The notes under the pieces: generated by a model | What the model was told of the DNA's origin: nothing | Databases searched by the model: none | What the model saw: only the letters and a program-made list of their open reading frames with translations | Assembly: GCF_900094945.1 (NCBI RefSeq) | Contig: NZ_FMAQ01000002.1 | Location: forward strand, 247,231-311,230 | Source: Gilliamella bombicola | Lineage (GTDB): Bacteria > Pseudomonadota > Gammaproteobacteria > Enterobacterales > Orbaceae | Length of the DNA stretch: 64,000 bases | Reading direction: 5' to 3' | Part shown: piece by piece, positions 19,428-29,300 of the stretch | Position numbering within the stretch: the stretch's first letter is position 1 | How the letters are laid out: the number at the start of each line of letters is the position of its first letter | Program-made: the position numbers and the translations under genes

Positions 19428-20966
19428 CTAAGGTGTGGTGCAAATAGAGGAATAGGTGTTGTAGCCTATCCTGCCGTCGGACGAGGGGGTGCCGACGCTT
19501 TGGTCCCTGAGGATCACGATGCCCCAGTTAAAAAGAAGAGAGGAGGCCTTAGATTCATTCAGCCAGAAGGAGTAGCCGAAGTCGCTATTATGGTAGAATT
19601 CCATATTGCCCCACTCCGAGAAAAAACCAGCTCCGATATGACGCATGTAATAATTACCAGATGACCTAGGCGTGGCGCCATCTATACCATTTTGACATGG
19701 GAAATTAGTATTATCAACACCACACTTTGAGTTAGTTAAATCCCTGAGCCGTGCTACACGATAACCCAAACGACTACACCAAGACATCATTTCGTCAGAC
19801 CAAAAATACCCTTTATTCCCCCGACTTACGAACCACTTCTGTAAGACAAATCCATACCTCACCTCACGACCATCACCATCCCTACCCACCAACTCAAACT
19901 TCTGTGGCAAAGATGGACGTTCAAGTGGACTAGGATTAGCTGACTGTTGTTGAGTATAAGTCGCCACAGGACCGCTTAACCATACCCTTGTTACATAACT
20001 GGATTTATCAGTAATCCATTTATCGTAGCTACTGCTTCGGCTTGGTCGCACCCAACGCACATCTGCCCTTATACGACCACTAGTGTTAACAGTCCAACTC
20101 AACTGGCTTCCATCCACTCCTGCAGGCATCTCTAAGTCAAAATACCCCCCATTAGTACCCGTTGTAGGAAAATTTTGGCCATAAGATGATGAACGCGTTG
20201 ACTGAGTTAAAAAACCCTTTGTAGGATTCCATATGTTAGATGGACCGGCATATTGAGGACGATATTGACGGCCAGTAGTACCACCATATAACAAATTCGG
20301 CCTTACCGACTGCACAAAAAAGAAACAATTTTCATTTGGACTGAAATAATAAGTCTCTCTGTCATTAGTGGTTGAAAATACACGACGATTTGGCACGCCA
20401 TACTGTGTAGTTAAACTACCACCATCAGAGCTAAGACCTATTGTTAACTGATAAGGCGCCTTACATGCATCTAATGTATCATTAAGACGTACAGTATCTC
20501 CATTCTTATCATGTAACGAAAGCCATAAAGTCCCTGTCGCCGTTACACCTCCATCTCCATCATCATCTCCCCAATAATGATAACGATTGACTAAATCATT
20601 TAAACTCAAATAAGTGGTCGATGGTGGAAAAATAGTCTTTATATCACCCAAAGTACGCCATGTTGATAATACTATTGGATTTGTCCTACTTGATGTATTC
20701 GTTGACGGCGAGACCTTTACACCATGAGGCAACGTAATGGTGAGCAACGATTCAAGGTCTGTTACCTTGGTTTGGCCTCCATCAGATGTTAAATACGGCC
20801 CACTACCCTCAATAACCCTTGAGGTTTGCGCTGTTAAGGCCTGTGCACCAAATGAACACAACCAAAACAATAACGCCGCAATGCATAACGAAGACCTTAA
20901 TAAGAACGATAAAAGATTGAAACTCTGCCTCGACAACAACCCTACCGATAAACTCGGCGAGTTCAC
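19428..20966 (-). CDS. Secreted protein with invasin-tail-like C-type-lectin domain, paralogue A
   Basis: A 512-aa protein, start GTG at 20966 (no in-frame ATG exists), with a signal peptide (RSSLCIAALLFWLCSFGAQA, about residues 25-44). A beta-rich region follows (SRVIEGSGPYLTSDGGQT; YAGPSNIWNPTKGFLTQS). The last 150 residues resemble the lectin-like tip of Proteus/Providencia-type invasins: YGFVLQKWFVSRGNK, WCSRLGYRVARLRDLTNS, NYYMRHIGAGFFSEWGNM and the end SICTTP. No LysM or beta-barrel anchor is present, so how it is held at the surface, if at all, is unclear. Base composition looks richer in G+C than its neighbours. A paralogue lies at 49452-50921 with similar flanks. An adhesin or ligand-binding role is inference. 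Confidence 0.65.
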   Translation of the reverse strand: MNSPSLSVGLLSRQSFNLLSFLLRSSLCIAALLFWLCSFGAQALTAQTSRVIEGSGPYLTSDGGQTKVTDLESLLTITLPHGVKVSPSTNTSSRTNPIVLSTWRTLGDIKTIFPPSTTYLSLNDLVNRYHYWGDDDGDGGVTATGTLWLSLHDKNGDTVRLNDTLDACKAPYQLTIGLSSDGGSLTTQYGVPNRRVFSTTNDRETYYFSPNENCFFFVQSVRPNLLYGGTTGRQYRPQYAGPSNIWNPTKGFLTQSTRSSSYGQNFPTTGTNGGYFDLEMPAGVDGSQLSWTVNTSGRIRADVRWVRPSRSSSYDKWITDKSSYVTRVWLSGPVATYTQQQSANPSPLERPSLPQKFELVGRDGDGREVRYGFVLQKWFVSRGNKGYFWSDEMMSWCSRLGYRVARLRDLTNSKCGVDNTNFPCQNGIDGATPRSSGNYYMRHIGAGFFSEWGNMEFYHNSDFGYSFWLNESKASSLLFNWGIVILRDQSVGTPSSDGRIGYNTYSSICTTP

Positions 20967-21060
20967 TAAACTAGATGATTTCGGTGATAAAAATAAGAAT
21001 GGAGTCTGATTTTGACTACGATGATATTGAAAAAGATTTAGGGCGTAGGTTTGGCAGGCC

Positions 21061-21081
21061 AGATGCCAGATGCCAGATGCC
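21061..21081. repeat. Three 7-bp tandem repeats in the leader of lectin-like paralogue A
   Basis: AGATGCC occurs three times in a row. The same array occurs in the leader of paralogue B (51022-51042). The unit is not a multiple of three and sits just after the predicted transcription start. Confidence 0.85.
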
Positions 21082-21085
21082 GATT

Positions 21086-21114
21086 ATGATAGCGCATTTC
21101 GATTATCCTGTCAA
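21086..21114 (-). promoter_or_regulatory. Strong sigma-70 promoter of lectin-like paralogue A
   Basis: On the minus strand TTGACA (21114-21109) is followed by a 17-bp spacer and TATCAT (21091-21086). An identical arrangement precedes paralogue B. Transcription would start near 21080, giving a leader of about 110 nt before the GTG. Confidence 0.75.
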
Positions 21115-21340
21115 GTAAATTTTTGTTTTATTTGAATTTTTTATAATTGACCGCTCAACTAATGAGCACTCCCTTGCTTTAAAAGCGCTTAAATTATAGT
21201 CGGTTGATTAATAATGCGCTAGTTTTTTTGTTAAAAATTTGTAAAGTTTTGTTAAAGGCTGCGTCAATCTACGTTGGTATACTGCTAGAAGCTGGTTTTG
21301 GGTGGTGTTTTTCGCCTAAAAACCACAGAATAAAAACTTC

Positions 21341-21373
21341 AATAAAATCAATACCTTTCCTGACCGATTTTTG
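21341..21373 (+). repeat. Dispersed 33-bp intergenic element, copy 1
   Basis: Begins AATAAAATCAATA and ends ACCGATTTTTG. The ends can pair as a 9-bp stem (AAAATC with GATTTT plus G-T pairs). Other copies are at 35654-35686 (minus), 48907-48939 and 51303-51335. Confidence 0.7.
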
Positions 21374-21744
21374 GCAAAAAATAAAGTACTTTTTGTTATA
21401 TGTGATTAGAATTAATTAAGTGTGTAGGTTTCGGAAGTTTGCTTTGGGTGTTCAAAGTAACTACCGTGATCACGTCCGATCTAAGCGGATTAGCAAATCT
21501 TCTGAGCAATCATCCTGCGCTTGACTGCAGATTGATAAAAAGGGTTAAATGAATTTTTGTTTTTTTGACAATGAGCAAATTTAATCATTAAAAACAGCCA
21601 TATAATTAATTGATTTTATTTTTATTTTTAGTTTAATAATAAACCATTGTTACGCTGTGTTTTCTTCATGATAAAAATATCCCTTATTGCCTACATTCAA
21701 TAATAAAATTACAATAATTTCTTTTAACCACTTACAGCAAAAAC

Positions 21745-22239
21745 ATGATCACTTACCACAATGCTACGTTAGAAGATTTACCATTTATTGTCGATGTCTA
21801 TAATTCAACAATTGCTAGTCGTCAAGTGACTGCTGATACGGTACCTGTTTCTGTTGAAAGCCGATTAGAATGGTTTTACCAGCATAACCCTCAAAATCGT
21901 CCGCTTTGGTTAATTAAATATCAAGATCAACCTTGTGGTTGGATCAGTTTATCTTCGTTTTATGGGCGCCCTGCTTTTTATAAAACGGTTGAGATTAGCT
22001 TATATCTTGATCAGGATTTTCGAGGTAAAAAAATTGGTCAATTTATGGTAGATAAAATTGAACAATTTGCAAAACAAGCAGGAATTGAGGCAATTTTTAG
22101 TTATGTGTTTCGACATAATTTACCCAGTGTTAATTTATTTAAAAAAATGCAGTACCAACAATGGGGGCTTCTTCCAAAAATTGCTGAATTGGATAATGTT
22201 CAGCGTGATTTAGTAATATTGGGTAAACGATTAGATTAA
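21745..22239 (+). CDS. GNAT-family N-acetyltransferase (phosphinothricin/amino-acid acetyltransferase type)
   Basis: A 164-aa acetyl-CoA-dependent acetyltransferase. The N-terminus YHNATLEDLPFIVDVYNSTI and RLEWFYQHNPQNRPLWLI match the phosphinothricin/L-amino-acid N-acetyltransferase subgroup. The acetyl-CoA loop is LDQDFRGKKIGQFMVDKI (residues 93-110, RxGxK/IG pattern). The end of the fold is SYVFRHNLPSVNLFKKMQYQQWG. The exact substrate is unknown. It lies 44 bases before the rhomboid gene and is probably co-transcribed. Confidence 0.82.
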   Translation: MITYHNATLEDLPFIVDVYNSTIASRQVTADTVPVSVESRLEWFYQHNPQNRPLWLIKYQDQPCGWISLSSFYGRPAFYKTVEISLYLDQDFRGKKIGQFMVDKIEQFAKQAGIEAIFSYVFRHNLPSVNLFKKMQYQQWGLLPKIAELDNVQRDLVILGKRLD

Positions 22240-22282
22240 CCCGCCTATTACCAATAAATTCAACTATTCAAAAGGAATTTTA

Positions 22283-23014
22283 ATGAGCACCTTAAATGAT
22301 ATTAAATATTACGCCAGTCAATCTAAAATCACCACGGCGCTAGTAGTAATCAACATTCTGTGTTTTTTTGCATTTCGGCTACTTGATAGCCGTGGGTTTT
22401 CGCCACTAAATGAAAATCGCTTTTTAATTGATTGGGGTGCCGATATTGCGGAGCTAACTTTTTCTGGCCAGTATTGGCGGATGTTTACTAATTTATTTAT
22501 GCATGTCAGTTTTACGCATTTAGCCATGAATATGCTGGCATTATGGAGCACTGGACCAATTTTAGAAAAGCGCATTCCCGCCATGGCTTTTTTAGGTATT
22601 TATCTTTTTTCAGGCTTAGTTGGAAGCTTATCAAGTGATATTGCAACTATCAATCACAATGTGATTAGCTGTGGGGCATCGGGGGCAATTTTAGGGATTA
22701 TTACCGCTTTACTAGCTTATTGTTTGGTGTTTAAAACCAATATACAAGAAATGCCAGTCAAAGCAATGCTAGTTAGTTTGGTATTAACTGCAGGATTAGG
22801 CTTATTACCTTCAATCGATAATATGGCACATATCGGTGGCGCTTGCGCTGGGTTTGTGCTTGGTGGGCTGATTTCGTTATGCCTTAAAACATTCAAATAC
22901 CCAAGTAAGCTAAGTTGGCTTATTATTAGCCTTGTATTTATTGTCACTGCATTGGGGATCTATGCACAATATATGCGCTATGCTTTACCTAGTGGTTATT
23001 ACGTCTATTATTAA
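22283..23014 (+). CDS. Rhomboid-family intramembrane serine protease
   Basis: A 243-aa polytopic membrane protein. The rhomboid catalytic dyad is present: Ser in SCGASGAILGII (residues 132-143) and His in MAHIGGACAGF (about residue 184). The oxyanion helix motif is FMHVSFTHLAMNMLALW. It cleaves transmembrane substrates inside the inner membrane; natural substrates are not evident. There are about seven hydrophobic segments. The GlpG cytosolic N-terminal domain is absent, so it is a GluP/short-type rhomboid rather than GlpG. A bidirectional terminator follows. Confidence 0.88.
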   Translation: MSTLNDIKYYASQSKITTALVVINILCFFAFRLLDSRGFSPLNENRFLIDWGADIAELTFSGQYWRMFTNLFMHVSFTHLAMNMLALWSTGPILEKRIPAMAFLGIYLFSGLVGSLSSDIATINHNVISCGASGAILGIITALLAYCLVFKTNIQEMPVKAMLVSLVLTAGLGLLPSIDNMAHIGGACAGFVLGGLISLCLKTFKYPSKLSWLIISLVFIVTALGIYAQYMRYALPSGYYVYY

Positions 23015-23023
23015 CAATAAAAA

Positions 23024-23055
23024 GGCGCTGATTATCATCAATCAGCGCCTTTTTT
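23024..23055. terminator. Bidirectional terminator between the rhomboid gene and lolE
   Basis: A 10-bp stem GGCGCTGATT/AATCAGCGCC is followed by TTTTTT on the plus strand and AAAAA before it, so it can end both convergent transcripts. Confidence 0.9.
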
Positions 23056-23072
23056 ATGCAAACTTGATACGA

Positions 23073-24311
23073 CTAAAAGCTATTTAAAATCCGTGCAGGA
23101 TCGATTTTACAAGCCCGTTTAGCTGGATAGTAACTAGCAATTAAGCTGAGTAACATAGCGGTAATAAACACTATTACTACATCAAATAGATGGATTTCAG
23201 AGGGTAAAAAGTCGATAAAATAGATATTACTATTTAGGATTTTATGCCCCAGCAATGACTCAACTCCACCCATAATATTCGACAGTTGCCAAGACAATAT
23301 CACACCTAAAACAACACCCATTAAGCTACCAATTAATCCTGATATCACACCATACCAAATAAAGATATGCCGAATTAATTGATTAGTTGCACCTAGCGTT
23401 TTTAATATGGCGATATCTCGCTGTTTGTCTTTGACGGCAATGACAAGCGTTGACACAATGTTAAAACAAGCCACGCCAATCACTACAATCATGGCTAAAT
23501 ACATGATTTGCCGGATCATTTGAATATCGCGATACATAAAGCCAAAGGTCTGTTCCCAACTATTAAATGTTAGGGGTTCATCAAGGGCTAATACAGCCTG
23601 CCCTATAAGATTATTAGCTTGATAGACATCATTCACATTGACCATAATGCCTGTAACACTATCGCCCATACTTAGAAGTTTTTGTGCATCGGTTAAGGGG
23701 ATCAATGCAATATTGTTACTTAAACTACCGCTTAACTCTAAAATGCCCACCACTTGCAAACGAACGCGTTTAGGCGGTTTGAGTTGGTTTGGCCCACTCG
23801 ATACAGGAATTAATAAAGAAACCCATCCCCCTTCATTTATCGACAAGCTCTTAGCTAGCCCAGCTCCAATAATCACTTGCTGGCTATCGGGCTTAAACTC
23901 TTGCCATTTATTATTCAGGACATAATTAGGCAGTGCGCTAACTTGCACTTCTTGTTCGGGATCTAGCCCTTGTACTTGTACTGCGGCTAGTTTGCTGCCG
24001 TTTTCGATTAATCCGGTAAAATTAACAAACGGTAAGGCCGATACAATATGGCTATTACTTTTGAGTTCTTGTTGAATATGTTGCCAATTATCTAAATTGC
24101 CGTATTCAGGATATAGTTGCCCATGTGGCACCACAGATAAAACCCGATTATGTAACTCGCGCTCGAAGCCGTTCATGGCGCTTAACCCTATAATTAAAGC
24201 GGCAATGCCAATGGCGATACTGAGTGTTGAAATGATCGAAATCAACGATACCATACCACTTTTACGGCGACCTTTACGGAATTTAATGGCGGTAATTAAA
24301 GATAAATTCAT
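23073..24311 (-). CDS. lolE: LolE, lipoprotein-releasing ABC transporter permease
   Basis: Membrane subunit of LolCDE, which extracts outer-membrane lipoproteins from the inner membrane and passes them to LolA. The 412-aa product has an N-terminal transmembrane segment (SLISIISTLSIAIGIAALII), a large periplasmic domain (residues about 45-260) and three C-terminal transmembrane segments, with the FtsX-type block VAVKDKQRDIAILKTLGATN. It is the last gene of lolC-lolD-lolE on the minus strand, 13 bases after lolD. Having both LolC and LolE, rather than a single LolF, is typical of the Enterobacterales type. Confidence 0.95.
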   Translation of the reverse strand: MNLSLITAIKFRKGRRKSGMVSLISIISTLSIAIGIAALIIGLSAMNGFERELHNRVLSVVPHGQLYPEYGNLDNWQHIQQELKSNSHIVSALPFVNFTGLIENGSKLAAVQVQGLDPEQEVQVSALPNYVLNNKWQEFKPDSQQVIIGAGLAKSLSINEGGWVSLLIPVSSGPNQLKPPKRVRLQVVGILELSGSLSNNIALIPLTDAQKLLSMGDSVTGIMVNVNDVYQANNLIGQAVLALDEPLTFNSWEQTFGFMYRDIQMIRQIMYLAMIVVIGVACFNIVSTLVIAVKDKQRDIAILKTLGATNQLIRHIFIWYGVISGLIGSLMGVVLGVILSWQLSNIMGGVESLLGHKILNSNIYFIDFLPSEIHLFDVVIVFITAMLLSLIASYYPAKRACKIDPARILNSF

Positions 24312-24324
24312 ACTAATTACCTAT

Positions 24325-25029
24325 TCATTGATTATCTGATGATGAGTTATCAGATAGTTGCCCATCTCTCATCACCATTTGTTTATCAAGCTTATTAGCG
24401 AGCTCAAGATCATGCGTCACCACCAAGAACGCAGTGCCATGTTCGCGATTTAGTTTAATAAGTAAATCAAAAATCGCATCAGCAGTTGATTTATCAAGGT
24501 TTCCTGTTGGCTCATCAGCCATGACTAGTGCAGGGTTATTAATTAACGCACGCCCAATTGCCACACGCTGACGCTCACCGCCTGATAGCTCAGATGGACG
24601 ATGATTAGCTCGTTTAGCCAAATTAACCGATTCAAGCATCGCCATGGCACGTTTTTTTGCTTCATTTGGGGATACACCACCAATTAATAATGGCATTGCG
24701 ACATTTTCTAGCGCTGTAAAATCGGGCAATAAATGATGGAATTGATAAACGAAGCCGATTTCTTGATTACGTAGCTGCGCCTTTTCGACCTCGGATAATT
24801 GGTTAAGTTGTTTGGACTTAAACATAATTTCGCCCGAAGTGGGTTTATCAAGCCCACCTAATAGATGTAATAACGTGCTTTTACCTGATCCTGAACTACC
24901 AATAATGGCGAGTAATGATTTTGGGTAGATATCAAACGAGACATTTTTTAACACCTCGGTCACCATTTTGCCTTCGTTATAGGTTTTATAAAGGTTCTTG
25001 GCGCTTAGAAGTATTTGTGGATTATTCAT
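24325..25029 (-). CDS. lolD: LolD, lipoprotein-releasing ABC transporter ATPase
   Basis: ATPase driving LolCDE. The start was chosen at ATG 25029 ([17 protein letters not shown]), which overlaps the lolC stop by eight bases (ATGAATAA) and gives 234 aa; an open frame of 12 codons upstream lies inside lolC. Walker A is [19 protein letters not shown], the signature is [15 protein letters not shown], and Walker B is [11 protein letters not shown]. The Q-loop is [17 protein letters not shown]. It is translationally coupled to lolC. Confidence 0.96.
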   Translation of the reverse strand: MNNPQILLSAKNLYKTYNEGKMVTEVLKNVSFDIYPKSLLAIIGSSGSGKSTLLHLLGGLDKPTSGEIMFKSKQLNQLSEVEKAQLRNQEIGFVYQFHHLLPDFTALENVAMPLLIGGVSPNEAKKRAMAMLESVNLAKRANHRPSELSGGERQRVAIGRALINNPALVMADEPTGNLDKSTADAIFDLLIKLNREHGTAFLVVTHDLELANKLDKQMVMRDGQLSDNSSSDNQ

Positions 25030-26233
25030 AACGTAAAGCCTCGGCTGGTTGTATATTGGCTGCACGATATGCAGGATAAATAGTTGAAATTAGCGATAAC
25101 ATAAGCAATCCAATAATAATAAAAACAACTTGTGTTGGCTCAACCAATGATGGCAATTGAATGCCAGCAAACGATAAACCAAGCACTTGCATAATTTCGT
25201 TTAGATAACAAGCAAGTAACAGGCCAAATGCACTACCTAATAACGTGCCAATTACCCCTGAACTTGCTCCTTGAATAATAAAAATCAGCATGATTTTAAA
25301 ACGAGACAAGCCCTGCGTCTTCAAAATCGCAACTTCGCCTTGTTTTTCCATAACGAGTAAACTTAGCGAGGTGATAATGTTAAAAGCGGCAACAATGACA
25401 ATTAAACTAATCAATAAGCCCATAACATTTTTTTCCATTTTAATCGCTTGAAACAGCTCACCACGTTTAACACGCCAATCATTAAAAACTAACCCGTCTG
25501 GTAATGGAGTATTTGTTACAGAAGCGATATCAAGCGGTTTATCTAAAAATAAACGCCAACTTGTTATCATATTAGCAGGGTAACGTAACAAATTCCGAGC
25601 ATCGGACTGATGAACATAAATTAGAGATTGATTAATATCATGATTAACTGAAAATAGCCCAACAATATTAAATAAGCGCTGTGAAGGAATGCGTCCAACA
25701 GGCGTAATTTGACTAGCATCTGTCACCATTAAGCGAATTTTGTCGCCAACGGTTACGCCTAATTGATTGGCTAATGTTTGCCCAATAATGACATTATACT
25801 GCCCTGCCTGCAAGTCCAAAACAGAACCACTATAGATATAATCATTGATTGGGTCATTATCTTCTGGCGTAATACCCATTAAGGTGCTCACAGTGATACT
25901 TTGCTCACTTTGCAAAACCACATCACCAGTAACTAAAGGGCTTATATGATTAACGCCTTGAATATGGATAAACTGTTCACGAGTAACAACATTAGGATCA
26001 ATACGCCCCTGTGGAGTTGTGATCTGCGCTTGAGGTAGAAACTTCAAAATACTACCTTGCATTTGATCTTCAAGCCCATTCATGACCGATAAAACGACAA
26101 TCAAGCCAATGGAACCAAGCATAATCCCAATCATCGACAACCATGACACAAAGCGACCAAACCCATCCGTTTTTTGCCCATACACATAGCGCAAACCAAT
26201 AAAAAAGACTAATGGACGAAATATCTTTGACAT
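25022..26233 (-). CDS. lolC: LolC, lipoprotein-releasing ABC transporter permease
   Basis: Second membrane subunit of LolCDE; it contains the periplasmic hook that recruits LolA. The 403-aa product starts [20 protein letters not shown]. The first transmembrane segment is [24 protein letters not shown] (read in two parts: residues 26-50), and three more lie near the C-terminus. The FtsX block is [17 protein letters not shown] and the end is [17 protein letters not shown]. It heads the operon and is divergent from mfd across 149 bases, the same arrangement as E. coli. Confidence 0.95.
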   Translation of the reverse strand: MSKIFRPLVFFIGLRYVYGQKTDGFGRFVSWLSMIGIMLGSIGLIVVLSVMNGLEDQMQGSILKFLPQAQITTPQGRIDPNVVTREQFIHIQGVNHISPLVTGDVVLQSEQSITVSTLMGITPEDNDPINDYIYSGSVLDLQAGQYNVIIGQTLANQLGVTVGDKIRLMVTDASQITPVGRIPSQRLFNIVGLFSVNHDINQSLIYVHQSDARNLLRYPANMITSWRLFLDKPLDIASVTNTPLPDGLVFNDWRVKRGELFQAIKMEKNVMGLLISLIVIVAAFNIITSLSLLVMEKQGEVAILKTQGLSRFKIMLIFIIQGASSGVIGTLLGSAFGLLLACYLNEIMQVLGLSFAGIQLPSLVEPTQVVFIIIGLLMLSLISTIYPAYRAANIQPAEALRYE

Positions 26234-26382
26234 AAACGTATATATTACCTAAAACTTTTTGACAAAGTTCTGCTAGTTAATTGCAAGGTGCTTATCATAC
26301 AGGATTAAACAGTTATAGAAAACAACCACGTAATTACGTTATAATCTGTTGATAATTTTTCAGCAATATCAACAAATTCATC

Positions 26383-29300
26383 ATGTCAAAAATACAACCT
26401 AGTTCAACATTAATTCCTCAAAAATCGGGTGAAGTAAAGCAAATTGGACAACTCATCGGTTCATCGTTGTCACAATTTTGTGCCCAAGTAATAGACGCAC
26501 ACGATGGTTTAGTGGTGATTATTACTGATGATATGCAACAAACCGCCCGCATACATGGAGAGCTTAAGCAGTTTTCGCCGTTTCCTGCTATCTTTTTTCC
26601 CGATTGGGAAACGTTACCTTATGATAGTTTTTCACCACATCAAGATATTGTATCAGAACGTTTATCCTGCCTTTATCATCTTGGTCATTTAACCAAAGGT
26701 GCTTTGATTTTACCCATCAATACCTTAATGCAAAAAGTCTGCCCTCAAAGCTATTTAGGCGGGCATGTGTTTATGATGAAAAAGGGTCAGCAAATTAGTC
26801 GTGAACACTTACGTTTACAACTTGAAAATGCAGGCTATCGCTCAGTCAGCCAAGTCATGGAGCATGGCGAATATGCTACTCGCGGCGAGCTGTTTGACAT
26901 CTATCCAATGGGCAGTGATAAGCCTTATCGTATCGACTTTTTTGATAACGAAATCGACAGCATACGCACCTTTGATGTTGAAAACCAGCGAACGCTTAAC
27001 GAAATTGAAGAAATCCAGCTACTACCTGCACATGAATTTCCATTTGATAAAGCATCAATTGAGCTGTTCCGCAGTAAATGGCGTGAACAATTTGAAGTAA
27101 GATTAGATGCAGAAAGCATCTATCAACAAGTTAGCAAAAATATTTTGCCAACCGGCATTGAATATTGGCAAGCTCTCTTTTTTAACGAACCATTAACACC
27201 ACTATTTTCTTATTTTTTAGCAAATACCTTAATTATCAATACCGTTAATATTGAGCAATATGCTAACAAATATTGGCAAGATATTACCCAACGTTATGAA
27301 AGCCGTAAAGTCGATCCAATGCGTCCATTGCTTGAGCCTGCAATTATTTGGTCTAAAACTGATGAAATTTTTGCCCATTTCAAAAACTACCCAAGAATAG
27401 TAATATCAAATTCGACAATCGTAGAATCGAATAGAAATATTAATTTACCTTATTCTGCATTACCTGAAATCGCCATTCAGATCCAACAAAAAGATCCTTA
27501 TTGGCAATTTCAACAATTTGCTGATAATTTTTCGGGTAAAATCATCTTTTCGGTTGAGTCTGAAGGACGCAAGGAAGCGTTACAAGAAATTCTTGGCAGA
27601 ATTCGTATTCATCCAACCACCATCAATCAGCTTGATGAACAAACCAATACGGATAACCGTTTTTGTTTAATGATTGGTACCAGTGAACAAGGCTTTATTG
27701 ATCAACAAAAAAATTACGCTTTTATTACCGAAAACGAACTATTAGGTCGGCGCATTATTCGTCGTAAAAAAGAAAATAAACAAGCGATTAATACCGACTC
27801 ACTCATTCGTAGTCTAGCTGAATTAACACCAGGAAAACCCGTTGTACATTTAGAGCACGGTGTGGGTCGTTATGCAGGTCTTACAACGTTAGAAACAGGC
27901 GGTATTACGGCAGAATATCTAATTTTGTTGTATGCCAATGATACCAAACTTTATGTTCCCGTTTCGTCATTAAACTTAATAAGTCGTTACTCAGGTGGCG
28001 ATGAAGAAAACGCCCCACTGAATAAATTAGGCACTGATGCTTGGAGTAAAGCTCGGCAAAAAGCGGCCGAAAAAGTGCGTGATGTCGCAGCGGAGTTACT
28101 CGATATCTATGCCGAACGTGAAAGTAAACCCGGATTTCAATTTCAACAAGATCGTGAGCAATATGAACTATTTTGCCAAGGATTCCCTTATCAAGAAACT
28201 GATGATCAACAAAATGCCATTGGCGCTGTAATTGGCGACATGTGCTCGCCTTATGCCATGGACCGATTAGTCTGTGGTGATGTGGGGTTTGGTAAAACCG
28301 AAGTTGCCATTCGTGCAGCCTTTTTAGCTGTTATTAATCATAAACAAACAGCCGTTTTAGTGCCAACAACTCTACTTGCTGAACAACACTACGAAAGCTT
28401 TTGTGATCGTTTCGCCAATTGGCCTATTCGTATAGAGAGCCTGTCTCGCTTCAAAACAGCTAAACAACAAAAAGCCATTATAGAGGCTCTTGGCGAAGGC
28501 AAAATTGATATTGTGATTGGTACGCATAAATTGCTACAAGAAGATATCAAATGGAAAGATTTAGGTTTACTAATTGTTGATGAAGAACACCGCTTTGGCG
28601 TTCGTCAAAAAGAACGCATTAAAGCAATGCGAGCAAATATCGATATTTTAACGCTAACAGCAACCCCAATTCCACGAACACTAAACATGGCAATGAGTGG
28701 TATGCGAGATCTTTCGATTATCGCAACGCCACCTGCTCGACGACTGGCGGTAAAAACCTTTGTTCGAGAATATGATGATCTTGTGATTAGAGAAGCCATT
28801 TTGCGTGAAATTTTACGTGGTGGTCAGATTTATTATTTACACAATGACATTTCTGATATCGAAAAAGTCAGCGAAAAACTGGCAGAATTGGTGCCCGAAG
28901 CACGCATTACCATTGGTCATGGACAAATGCATGAACGCGACTTAGAGCGTGTGATGAATGACTTTCATCATCAACGCTTTAACATACTTGTTTGTACTAC
29001 CATTGTTGAAACTGGTATCGACATTCCTAACGCTAATACCATTATTATTGATCGTGCCGATAAATTTGGTTTAGCTCAGTTACATCAACTCAGGGGGCGA
29101 GTTGGGCGTTCTTACCATCAAGCCTATGCTTATTTGTTAACGCCACATCCTAAATTACTCACTAAAGATGCTAAAAAGCGCTTAGATGCGATCGCATCCC
29201 TTGAAGATTTAGGAGCCGGCTTTGCCCTAGCCACACACGATCTTGAAATTCGGGGTGCAGGCGAGCTATTGGGTAGTGATCAAAGTGGACAAATTGAAAC

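Larger units (their letters stand above)
20999..21118 (+). other. Conserved 39-codon open frame antisense to the paralogue A leader
   Basis: ATG to TAA on the plus strand, starting MESDFDYDDIEKDLGRR and ending AHFDYPVK. The same 39-codon frame exists at 50960-51079; the two differ at only five bases, two of them synonymous. It may be a microprotein, or simply a by-product of strong conservation of the promoter and leader. No good ribosome site is visible. Confidence 0.3.
20967..21440. repeat. 5' block shared by both lectin-like cassettes (copy A)
   Basis: This gene-free stretch matches 50922-51436 over its whole length. It holds the promoter, the 7-bp array, a 9-bp inverted repeat (TAGCGCATT at 21090-21098, AATGCGCTA at 21213-21221) and a copy of the dispersed 33-bp element. 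Near-identity is highest in the first 250 bp and declines outwards. From 21441 to 21744 I see nothing further apart from AT-rich DNA before the acetyltransferase gene. Confidence 0.75.

Noticed and set aside
19428-20966. Diversity-generating retroelement target (variable C-terminal lectin domain)
   Set aside because: The fold and C-terminal variation would fit, but there is no reverse transcriptase or template repeat in the window, and variation between the two copies is spread over the gene.
21204-21419. 71-codon plus-strand open frame upstream of the GNAT gene
   Set aside because: It lies in the block shared with cassette B, where the matching frame is interrupted; composition looks like AT-rich intergenic DNA and there is no ribosome site.
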